The translations under genes and the position numbers were made by a program. The notes beneath the pieces were generated by a model. That model did no database searches and had not been told where the DNA came from. It worked only from the letters and a program-made list of their open reading frames with translations. Below, one piece after another: positions 54,657 through 61,645 of a stretch of DNA of 64,000 nucleotides. How positions within the stretch are numbered: position 1 is the first letter of the stretch; the number at the start of each line of letters is the position of its first letter. Source of the stretch: an uncultured Muribaculaceae bacterium (GTDB taxonomy: Bacteria; Bacteroidota; Bacteroidia; Bacteroidales; Muribaculaceae); contig CAJUKZ010000001.1 in NCBI GenBank assembly GCA_910586995.1, positions 62,001 through 126,000 on the forward strand, given 5' to 3'.

Positions 54657-54941
54657 ATGCAGGACTTGGAACTACAGTTGTCAGCCCTTGAGGAGCTGCG
54701 CAATTTCATAATTCAGCTTCAAAACGACCTGTCGGAACGTCTGCAGGCTTATAACTATCGAGTACGCGGATTACGCGAATCAGGGCTATCCATACAGGTC
54801 GCAAGCACTTATGAGAGTAATTTCTGTGAAGCCAACAACGCAGCTGTAGGCCGATTGATAGACTCTCTTAATGAAGCCGATCTGCCATATATATCGCGCA
54901 ATATAGAACGTATAATAGAAGCCATTGAGTCTTCAAGATAA
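54657..54941 (+). CDS. WXG100-like helical protein 2 (94 aa)
   Basis: A 94-residue, all-helical protein, MQDLELQLSALEEL onward, with a turn at Glu41-Ser42-Gly43 inside LRESGLSIQVASTYESNF and a second helix to the end. Length and turn position match WXG100 proteins, with xSG in place of WxG and aromatic residues spaced as in the W-x-G...F/Y pattern. It is a paralogue of the preceding protein; such pairs usually form heterodimers in ESX systems. It lacks any signal peptide. The family assignment is by shape and context, not by a matched motif. Confidence 0.65.
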   Translation: MQDLELQLSALEELRNFIIQLQNDLSERLQAYNYRVRGLRESGLSIQVASTYESNFCEANNAAVGRLIDSLNEADLPYISRNIERIIEAIESSR

Positions 54942-54951
54942 GCCGTTTGTC

Positions 54952-55323
54952 ATGGATTCATATACCAAATATCTTGATGCCCTGCGCAAAGAATTCCGGA
55001 TATTCGAACATAGCATACAAGACAGTATAACCAAAACAAAATTCGAATACGAACAGCAACTTCAGAATATCAAGAGCAAAAACAACAGCAACATTTCCGC
55101 ACAACGTCAAAGGCTGTTCTTAGAAAAAAGCATATTGAAAGATAAAATAGACAGCCTCAGATCATCATATGACTCCGACATCAGTAAAAAGCGTAAAACT
55201 GCCGGAATGCGACAGTCGGAATACACCACTCTATGCAGAAAACTTGAAAAAAGTAACTCCGATCTGGATGTACGGCAAAAAAAGCTCGACAGATTCAGAA
55301 TGAGGAGATGGAAACTATGGTAG
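54952..55323 (+). CDS. Coiled-coil protein, last gene of the FtsK-like operon
   Basis: A 123-residue, highly charged, helical protein. I start it at the ATG at 54952 (MDSYTKYLDALRKEF); a TTG at 54925 is an in-frame alternative but lies inside the previous gene. Nearly the whole length is predicted coiled coil, ending in a basic tail RKKLDRFRMRRWKLW-like. No domain is recognised. It is 10 bp from the preceding stop, so it is part of the operon. It ends 10 bp from the convergent AraC gene. Confidence 0.65.
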   Translation: MDSYTKYLDALRKEFRIFEHSIQDSITKTKFEYEQQLQNIKSKNNSNISAQRQRLFLEKSILKDKIDSLRSSYDSDISKKRKTAGMRQSEYTTLCRKLEKSNSDLDVRQKKLDRFRMRRWKLW

Positions 55324-55333
55324 ACTTTCCTGA

Positions 55334-56260
55334 TCAGGATTTCTGATACTGTGTGGGCGACATGCCTGTCAGATGCTTGAAATATTTGCCGAAAGACGAC
55401 TGGTTTGGGAAGTTAAGGTCGTAGGTTATCTGCTGGATATTGCGACCGGAGAACCGCAGCATGTTCTTTGCTTCCATAATCACGTACTCATCGATCCATG
55501 ACACAGCACTCCTGCCTGTGGCCTCCTTGACAAGGAGCGATAGATACTTGGGAGAAATGAACAGTTTGGAGGCATAGAATGTGACCGACCTTTCCCGCCG
55601 GTAGTACTTCTGCACCAGCCTGCCGAACTCATGCACATAGCCCAATCGCCTTGAGCTCATCACCGGCGCACCTGCCGAGGCCGTGTCTTTCTCATTCTCG
55701 CGATGGTTCTGGACAAACAGCATTATCTGGTACAAGGTTGCAGACACAAGCGAACGCGCTATGTTCTTGGACAATGGCGACGAGGAACTGTTGCCCCGAG
55801 CATTAGCATCCATCATGCGCAGAAACGCACTCATACATTCCACTTCCTGATCCAAAAGGGCAAGCATAGGCGACGGCTTCTCCTTTATCACCATAGTCTG
55901 ATGCAGAGCCTGGAGATCGAAGTTGATGTCGCGTAGAAATGGTGCGGATATGAATAGTATCTCTCCCCTTACATTGTCAATTGAACATATACGGATCAAG
56001 GTCGATGGATCTACAACCAAAAGCGAATTGGCGACTATCTCATAACGCTCAAGATTTATTTCAATGGAGGCATGACCCGAACGGCACAGAAAAAGCGTGA
56101 ACCCATAGAAGCGCACCGGAGCTTCAAGCGTACGCACCATCTCCCCGTCCTCGGCGACGTCAATGTAAAGATAGTCCTCGCCCATCCGGGAGCAACGTGT
56201 GTCATCTGTCTGTAGTTCGTGTATTCGCGATAATAAGATGGTTTTCTCCATATATGCCAA
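55334..56260 (-). CDS. AraC-family transcriptional regulator
   Basis: A 308-residue regulator with an N-terminal sensing domain (cupin-like, about 20-150) and a C-terminal double helix-turn-helix (about 205-305: VTFYASKLFISPKYLSLLVKE, then IQQITYDLNFPNQSSFGKYFKHLTGMSPTQYQ, the AraC signature). It is convergent to the FtsK-like operon, and its target genes cannot be told. It lies 51 bp downstream of rpiB on the same strand. Confidence 0.92.
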   Translation of the reverse strand: MAYMEKTILLSRIHELQTDDTRCSRMGEDYLYIDVAEDGEMVRTLEAPVRFYGFTLFLCRSGHASIEINLERYEIVANSLLVVDPSTLIRICSIDNVRGEILFISAPFLRDINFDLQALHQTMVIKEKPSPMLALLDQEVECMSAFLRMMDANARGNSSSSPLSKNIARSLVSATLYQIMLFVQNHRENEKDTASAGAPVMSSRRLGYVHEFGRLVQKYYRRERSVTFYASKLFISPKYLSLLVKEATGRSAVSWIDEYVIMEAKNMLRFSGRNIQQITYDLNFPNQSSFGKYFKHLTGMSPTQYQKS

Positions 56261-56311
56261 TATTTTATCGCAAAACTACAGAAAATATTCCATATCGGCA
56301 AATTCGGAGGA

Positions 56312-56770
56312 CTATTCGCCTGCCACGGGTATCTTGGCGATGCGACGTTCGTGGCGGCCGCCGTCGAACGGAGTGGAGAGGAACACATCCACAATGGCAA
56401 GGGCATCGGCAGGATCTATGAACCGTGCAGGCAACACAAGCACATTGGCATCGTTGTGTTCTCGGGCCAGACGTGCGATATCCACATTCCAGCACAGCGC
56501 AGCCCGTATACCCTGATGCTTGTTGAGGGTCATGGCTATGCCATTGCCCGTACCGCACATAGCTATGCCCGGATAGCATCGTCCCTCCTCAACAGCCACG
56601 GCTGCCGGATGGGCATAGTCCGGATAGTCACAGCTTTCTGTGCCATACGTTCCGAAATCCTCGTATGCTATCTCCTGTGATTCGAGATAACCTTCGATGA
56701 TAGACTTCAACCCATAACCTGCGTGATCGCTGCAGATCGCGATTTTCTTACCGGGACAAATTATAGACAT
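56312..56770 (-). CDS. rpiB: Ribose-5-phosphate isomerase B
   Basis: Interconverts ribose-5-phosphate and ribulose-5-phosphate in the pentose phosphate pathway. The 152-residue protein has ICSDHAGYGLKSIIEGYL, DYPDYAHPAAVAV and MCGTGNGIAMTLNKHQGIRAALC (active-site Cys and phosphate-binding GTGNG), then AREHNDANVLVLPARF. In many Bacteroidetes it sits beside transketolase; here that partner is not adjacent. Confidence 0.95.
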   Translation of the reverse strand: MSIICPGKKIAICSDHAGYGLKSIIEGYLESQEIAYEDFGTYGTESCDYPDYAHPAAVAVEEGRCYPGIAMCGTGNGIAMTLNKHQGIRAALCWNVDIARLAREHNDANVLVLPARFIDPADALAIVDVFLSTPFDGGRHERRIAKIPVAGE

Positions 56771-56864
56771 AAGATATGCTGACTTTATTTATAATGCTGT
56801 GGCCTGCCTGAAATGGCATAGCGCAATTTTCGTGCAAACTTAGTAAAAAAAAAGGAATTTTCGC

Positions 56865-56872
56865 TAATTTTG
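56865..56872 (+). promoter_or_regulatory. -7 box directly before glsA start
   Basis: TAATTTTG ends only 8 bases before the ATG at 56881, so the transcript would be leaderless or nearly so. No -33 TTTG is seen at the usual distance. Confidence 0.5.
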
Positions 56873-56880
56873 CATCCGCA

Positions 56881-57732
56881 ATGGAGAATATAGCTGACAC
56901 GCCAATCAGGATCGACCTCGACGCCGTATTGAGACAGCGGGCGCCGGGAGTACGCAAGTACATGCCACGGTTTGTTGTGCGCTCTCTCGAACGGTTGATA
57001 CATCAGGATGGCCTGAACTACCTGCTCGAGCACAACCACGGACGACGCGACGCCGACTTCTGCGCAGGAGTGCTCAGCGATCTTGACGTGAGCGTAGATA
57101 TCTGCGGACCACTTCCCGATCCCACCCATCGCAAGGTGATTCTGGTGAGCAACCATCCGCTTGGCGCATTGGACGGAATCACTCTGATAGACGTACTCTC
57201 CAGACACTACTCAGGCAATATTTACTTTATAGTCAACGACCTGCTGATGGCAGTCGAACCTCTGAGTGGAGTATTTGTCCCCATCAACAAACATGGACGC
57301 CAGAGCCGTGACGCCAAAATGGCCGTCGACATGGCTATGGAGTCGGACTGCCCTGTAGTGATCTTCCCGGCAGGACTCTGCTCCCGCAAGGGAAAAGATG
57401 GCAAGGTATGCGATCTCGAATGGAAAAAAATGTTTGTCGCCAAAGCCCGCCAGTATGGCCGCGACATAGTGCCGCTGCACTTCAATGGCCGGAATTCAGA
57501 ATTTTTTTATAATTTTGCGCGCTGGAGAAAAAGACTTGGAATCAAGTTCAATTTAGAGATGGTGCTCCTTCCGCGCGAGATATTCAGGTCAAGAGGAAAA
57601 CGCTTAGGTGTCTGCTTCGGAACTCCTATAAGCCATAAATCGCTATCGGCCGACATAACAGCCGAGAGCGAGCGGATAAAGAAAACAGTCTATTCGCTGC
57701 CCGACACGCAGACATCCGTCAAACAGATATAA
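56881..57732 (+). CDS. glsA: Glycine-lipid O-acyltransferase (PlsC-like), GlsA
   Basis: A PlsC-superfamily acyltransferase of 283 residues. The catalytic motif is NHPLGALDG (His92 with Asp98, one residue wider than the classical HxxxxD), followed by FVPINKHGRQSRDAKM and VVIFPAGLCSRKGKDG (substrate-binding EG-type block). With the GNAT gene that follows it matches the Bacteroides pair that makes glycine lipids: GlsB N-acylates glycine with a hydroxy fatty acid and GlsA adds the second acyl chain. Inner-membrane associated. The assignment rests on family and gene pairing; an ornithine-lipid product is an alternative. Confidence 0.82.
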   Translation: MENIADTPIRIDLDAVLRQRAPGVRKYMPRFVVRSLERLIHQDGLNYLLEHNHGRRDADFCAGVLSDLDVSVDICGPLPDPTHRKVILVSNHPLGALDGITLIDVLSRHYSGNIYFIVNDLLMAVEPLSGVFVPINKHGRQSRDAKMAVDMAMESDCPVVIFPAGLCSRKGKDGKVCDLEWKKMFVAKARQYGRDIVPLHFNGRNSEFFYNFARWRKRLGIKFNLEMVLLPREIFRSRGKRLGVCFGTPISHKSLSADITAESERIKKTVYSLPDTQTSVKQI

Positions 57733-57775
57733 AAAATATTTCAACACCACAGCATACAATCAACCCCGCATATCC

Positions 57776-58708
57776 ATGACAGAGAATATAATAGACCCTG
57801 TAGAAACTTCGCTGCTCGAAGCGGAACTGACACCGGAGCGCTTCCTGCGCACGTCGAACAAGGGTGGGAAAGACATATACGTCGTGAACGCGCACAACGC
57901 CCCCAACGTGATGCGCGAGATCGGGCGTCTGCGCGAAATATCTTTCCGCATGGCAGGCGGCGGCACAGGCAAAGATTGCGACATCGACGAATTCGACATC
58001 ATGAATCCTCCATGCAGCCAGTTGATAGTCTGGGATCCTGAGGAGAAAATGATACTCGGAGGCTATAGGTTCATAGCCGGCAAAGACATCCACGTCGACG
58101 AACAAGGGCGTCCGCGTATAGCCACAAGCCACATGTTCAGATTTTCCGACAGATTCATCAGCGACTATCTTCCCTACACGCTCGAGCTCGGTCGCTCTTT
58201 CGTACGTCCCGAATATCAGTCGTCGAAAGCAGGCGCTAAAGCGCTTTTCGTACTCGACAACCTTTGGGACGGTCTTGGTGCGCTCATTGTTGTACATCCT
58301 GAAATAAAATACCTGTTCGGAAAGGTTACAATGTATCCAAGCTATTCATCGCACGGACGCAACATGATACTCTATTTCCTCAACAAGCACTTCCCCGATC
58401 CCGACAACCTCGTACGTCCGATTAAGGCCCTCGACACCCATAGCGATCTCGAGGCTATGAAAAATCTGTTCACAGGAAACAATTTCAAGGAAGACTACCG
58501 CATACTGAACAGTGAGGTGCGAAGCCTCGGATTCAACATCCCGCCGTTGGTCAATGCCTACATGAATCTATCGCCGACAATGAAGATGTTCGGTACAGCC
58601 ATCAACGATGAGTTCGGCGATGTGGAGGAAAGCGGAATCCTGCTTGCTATATCGGAAATACTCGACGAAAAGAAAGAACGCCATATCCAGAGCTTCCACA
58701 ACCAATAA
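57776..58708 (+). CDS. glsB: Glycine-lipid N-acyltransferase (GNAT/OlsB-like), GlsB
   Basis: A 310-residue acyltransferase of the OlsB/hemolysin-like GNAT group, starting MTENIIDPVETSLLEAELTP. Typical parts are REISFRMAGGGTGKDCDIDEFD, QLIVWDPEEKMILGGYRF and LELGRSFVRPEYQSSKAGAKALFVLDNLW, the acyl-donor-binding core. It catalyses the first acylation of the amino acid. It follows glsA by 43 bp on the same strand and ends before a terminator, so the two form a unit. Confidence 0.85.
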   Translation: MTENIIDPVETSLLEAELTPERFLRTSNKGGKDIYVVNAHNAPNVMREIGRLREISFRMAGGGTGKDCDIDEFDIMNPPCSQLIVWDPEEKMILGGYRFIAGKDIHVDEQGRPRIATSHMFRFSDRFISDYLPYTLELGRSFVRPEYQSSKAGAKALFVLDNLWDGLGALIVVHPEIKYLFGKVTMYPSYSSHGRNMILYFLNKHFPDPDNLVRPIKALDTHSDLEAMKNLFTGNNFKEDYRILNSEVRSLGFNIPPLVNAYMNLSPTMKMFGTAINDEFGDVEESGILLAISEILDEKKERHIQSFHNQ

Positions 58709-58735
58709 TCCAAGAAAATATTTTTCATATAAAAC

Positions 58736-58775
58736 AGCGCATCGACTTCAGAACGACAGCAGATGCGCTATTTCT
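58736..58775 (+). terminator. Terminator after glsB
   Basis: agcgcatc pairs with gatgcgct around an 18-base loop, followed by atttcttt. The rest of the gap to 59034 is AT-rich. It holds no frame or element I can support, apart from a G-rich patch near 58870-58885. Confidence 0.7.
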
Positions 58776-59033
58776 TTGCGCATAGTGAAACTATTATAGA
58801 CTTTCTCTTGGAAAAGTGAAAATTAATACATACATTTGGCGAACCTTTTAGGCCCGCAAGTTGTTTTGAGCGTTGGGAGGCATCTACAGTTTCCACCTAC
58901 CATAACAAATATTCACCCACGTCCATCACATCTACTACAGGCGGACAACGATGCTATACCAAACAAAAATCAATAAATTCACCCGATATAAGAACCACCC
59001 CTTAACAACTTTACCAAACTCAACAGTCGCTCT

Positions 59034-59609
59034 ATGAAACATCATTCTTTTATTTTTCTCGCCGAAGGCTTTGAAGAAATAGAAGCCTTGACCGTAGTAG
59101 ACGTAATGCGTCGTGCAGGCATGGATATAAAGACAGTATCCATCACATCAACCAAAGAAGTTTCAGGTGCACATGGCATCAAAGTCACGGCAGACCTGAC
59201 ATTCAAGGAAGCAGATTTCTCTGACACTGAATGGCTTATAATCCCCGGAGGCATGCCGGGAGCATCTAATCTGGCTGCATTCGAACCATTGTGCGATCTG
59301 CTGAAGATACACGCCGCTAAAGGAAAAGTGGCAGCCATTTGCGCAGCGCCTGCCGTGGTGCTTGCTCCACTCGGAATTCTCGACGGCAAAGAAGCCACAT
59401 GCTATCCCGGATTTGAAAGCCAATGCCGGAATGCAGTAATGCGCGACGTCCCCGTAGTGACTCTCGAAAACCTGATCACTGCCAACGGACCATCCGCGGC
59501 ATTGCGCTTCGCTCTTGCGATAGTAGCCAACTCGTTAGGTTCAAACATCGCACAGGAAGTAGGCTCCGGTATGCTCTACTATCCCAAAAGCGTAAATTTC
59601 TACTTTTAG
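59034..59609 (+). CDS. DJ-1/PfpI-family protein
   Basis: A 191-residue protein of the DJ-1/ThiJ superfamily. It has FLAEGFEEIEALTVVDVMRRAG (catalytic Glu), DWLIIPGGMPGASNL-like (here TEWLIIPGGMPGASN) and VAAICAAPAVVLAPLGIL with the nucleophilic Cys in the elbow AICAAP. Family members are chaperones, glyoxalases or deglycases, and the activity here is open. It stands alone between glsB and rimP. Confidence 0.92.
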   Translation: MKHHSFIFLAEGFEEIEALTVVDVMRRAGMDIKTVSITSTKEVSGAHGIKVTADLTFKEADFSDTEWLIIPGGMPGASNLAAFEPLCDLLKIHAAKGKVAAICAAPAVVLAPLGILDGKEATCYPGFESQCRNAVMRDVPVVTLENLITANGPSAALRFALAIVANSLGSNIAQEVGSGMLYYPKSVNFYF

Positions 59610-59692
59610 ACCGCACAATAGTTAAATTTTGTTTAATTTAATTATTTATTAATAATATAACAGCAATCTAAAGCCACATTATAATGTGAAAA

Positions 59693-59724
59693 CTTGCAAA
59701 GGGCGACAAAATGTTGTATCTTTG
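59693..59724 (+). promoter_or_regulatory. Promoter for rimP-nusA-infB
   Basis: CTTG (59693-59696), a 20-base spacer and TATCTTTG (59717-59724). The transcript would start near 59730, downstream of the ATG of the longer rimP frame at 59711. This supports the rimP start at 59795. Confidence 0.75.
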
Positions 59725-59739
59725 CAGGAGACTTCTACG

Positions 59740-59769
59740 TCGGAGGGGGCAAGAGCTTCCTCCGATTTT
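59740..59769 (+). promoter_or_regulatory. Attenuator-like hairpin in rimP leader
   Basis: tcggagg pairs with cctccga around a 12-base loop and is followed by four T. It lies in the leader between the promoter and the rimP ATG. It could serve as an intrinsic attenuator for an operon that encodes NusA. Confidence 0.6.
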
Positions 59770-59794
59770 GTTAGAATACCTACTGATAAGAAAT

Positions 59795-60268
59795 ATGATA
59801 GACAAACAACAGATCACAGACGCAGCCAATGCAGCTATAGAAGGGACTGAGTTGTTTCTCGTGGATGTAAGCGTAAGTGCCGACAACCGCGTTGTGGTGG
59901 AGATCGACTCCGCCGATGGTGTCGACATAGACCAATGTGTCAGCCTCTCGCACGCCATACGCGAGGCTGTAGACCCGGAAAAAGAAGATTACGAGCTTGA
60001 AGTTGGCTCAGTAGGGCTCACCACACCATTCAAGGTGATAGAGCAATATGTCAAGAACATAGGCAACAACGTCAACGTGCTCACGCGCGACGGACGCAAG
60101 CTATCCGGACGGCTTGTCGAGATCAACACAATAGACCGTCGGTTCACCATCGAGACATCTGTAAAAGTAAAAGAACCCGGACAGAAACGCCCGGTAGAAA
60201 AGCAGATCCCCGAAGAATTCGCCATCGACGACTGCAAGTCTGTGACATACGCCATCGACTTCAAGTAG
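59795..60268 (+). CDS. rimP: Ribosome maturation factor RimP
   Basis: Assists 30S subunit maturation. The 157-residue protein starts MIDKQQITDAANAAIEGTEL at 59795; the upstream in-frame extension would cross the promoter and hairpin. It shows the N-terminal alpha/beta domain with VDIDQCVSLSHAIREAVD and YELEVGSVGLTTPFK (the family's YxLEVSSPGLDRPL block, modified), then a C-terminal SH3-like barrel (NNVNVLTRDGRKLSGRLVEI). First gene of rimP-nusA-infB. Confidence 0.94.
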   Translation: MIDKQQITDAANAAIEGTELFLVDVSVSADNRVVVEIDSADGVDIDQCVSLSHAIREAVDPEKEDYELEVGSVGLTTPFKVIEQYVKNIGNNVNVLTRDGRKLSGRLVEINTIDRRFTIETSVKVKEPGQKRPVEKQIPEEFAIDDCKSVTYAIDFK

Positions 60269-60315
60269 AAAACAAGAAAACAAAAAAATAAAGACGTACT
60301 CAATACCACAAACAA

Positions 60316-61578
60316 ATGGCAAAGAAAGAGGAAACCCCCAATATGGTCGAACAATTCGCCGAGTTCAAGGAATTGAAAAATATCGACAAGACCACGATGA
60401 TTTCCGTACTCGAGGAATCGTTCAGAAACGTCCTTGCCAAGATGTTCGGCACTGACGAGAATCTTGACGTTATCCTCAACCCCGATAAGGGAGACGTGCA
60501 GATATTCCAGAATCTGACAGTTGTCCCCGACGGCGAAGTAGAAAACCCCAACCTGCAGATCTCACTGTCCGACGCCCAGGCCGACGACGATCCTTATGCC
60601 GAAGTAGGCGAGGAGCACACCAAGGAAATAATATTCGCCGACTTCGGCCGCCGCGCTATCCTCAACCTACGCCAGACCCTCCAGTCAAAGATCCTCGATC
60701 TGCAGAAAGAAGCCATATACAACAAGTTCAAAGAGCTTGAAGGAGACCTCGTGACAGGCGAAGTATACCAGACATGGTCCAAGGAAACTCTCCTGCTCGA
60801 CGACGACAAGAACGAACTTCTCCTGCCAAAGAGCGAGTCCATACCCGGCGACTTCTTCCGCAAGGGCGAGACCGTACGCGCCGTGATCGCTAATGTAGAC
60901 AACAAGAACAACAATCCCAAGATCACTGTATCGCGCACCAACGAGCAGTTCCTGCGCCGCCTTTTCGAACTTGAAGTGCCTGAGATACACGACGGCCTCA
61001 TCAGCATCCGCGCAGTGGCCCGCATCCCGGGAGAGCGCGCAAAGATAGCAGTGGAAAGCTACGACGACCGCATTGACCCGGTAGGTGCATGTGTGGGAGT
61101 CAAAGGTTCACGCATACACGGCATAGTACGCGAATTGCGCAACGAGAACATCGACGTCATAAACTACACGAACAATCCGCAACTGTTCATCCAGCGTGCG
61201 CTGTCGCCCGCAAAAATATCCTCTATCCGCCTTGACACAGAAAACAAAAAAGCGGAAGTATTCCTCCGCCCCGAAGAAGTGTCCTTGGCCATCGGTAAGA
61301 ACGGTTTGAACATCAAACTGGCATCAATGCTGACAGGATATGTGATCGACGTATACCGCGACACCGAGGAGACATTCGAGGAAGACATTTATCTCGACGA
61401 ATTCAAGGACGAGATCGACGGTTGGGTAATAGACACACTCAAGAATATCGGCTGCATGACAGCAAAGAGCGTGCTCAATACCCCTCGCCAGACCCTGATC
61501 GAGAAAAGCGACCTCGAGGAAGACACAATCGACAACGTGATCAACGTGCTCCGCGCCGAATTCGAAGACGCCGAATAA
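60316..61578 (+). CDS. nusA: Transcription termination/antitermination factor NusA
   Basis: Binds RNA polymerase and modulates pausing, termination and antitermination. The 420-residue protein has the N-terminal RNAP-binding domain, an S1 domain (about 135-205: DLVTGEVYQTW), and two KH domains (about 230-345: VAVESYDDRIDPVGACVGVKGSRIHGIVREL, then VSLAIGKNGLNIKLASMLTGY). The C-terminal helical repeat ends in EFEDAE. It lacks the second acidic repeat of E. coli NusA (495 aa), as is usual here. It follows rimP by 47 bp. Confidence 0.97.
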   Translation: MAKKEETPNMVEQFAEFKELKNIDKTTMISVLEESFRNVLAKMFGTDENLDVILNPDKGDVQIFQNLTVVPDGEVENPNLQISLSDAQADDDPYAEVGEEHTKEIIFADFGRRAILNLRQTLQSKILDLQKEAIYNKFKELEGDLVTGEVYQTWSKETLLLDDDKNELLLPKSESIPGDFFRKGETVRAVIANVDNKNNNPKITVSRTNEQFLRRLFELEVPEIHDGLISIRAVARIPGERAKIAVESYDDRIDPVGACVGVKGSRIHGIVRELRNENIDVINYTNNPQLFIQRALSPAKISSIRLDTENKKAEVFLRPEEVSLAIGKNGLNIKLASMLTGYVIDVYRDTEETFEEDIYLDEFKDEIDGWVIDTLKNIGCMTAKSVLNTPRQTLIEKSDLEEDTIDNVINVLRAEFEDAE

Positions 61579-61645
61579 TCCCCGTCCCGCACCCTCTCCA
61601 TCTCTCCCTCACAAACATATTTAGCGAACAATCGAAACACACTAT

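Noticed and set aside
58830..58920. Possible riboswitch-like G-rich patch in the gap before the DJ-1 gene
   Set aside because: I could not fold it into any known aptamer, and the -33/-7 candidates there have the wrong spacing.
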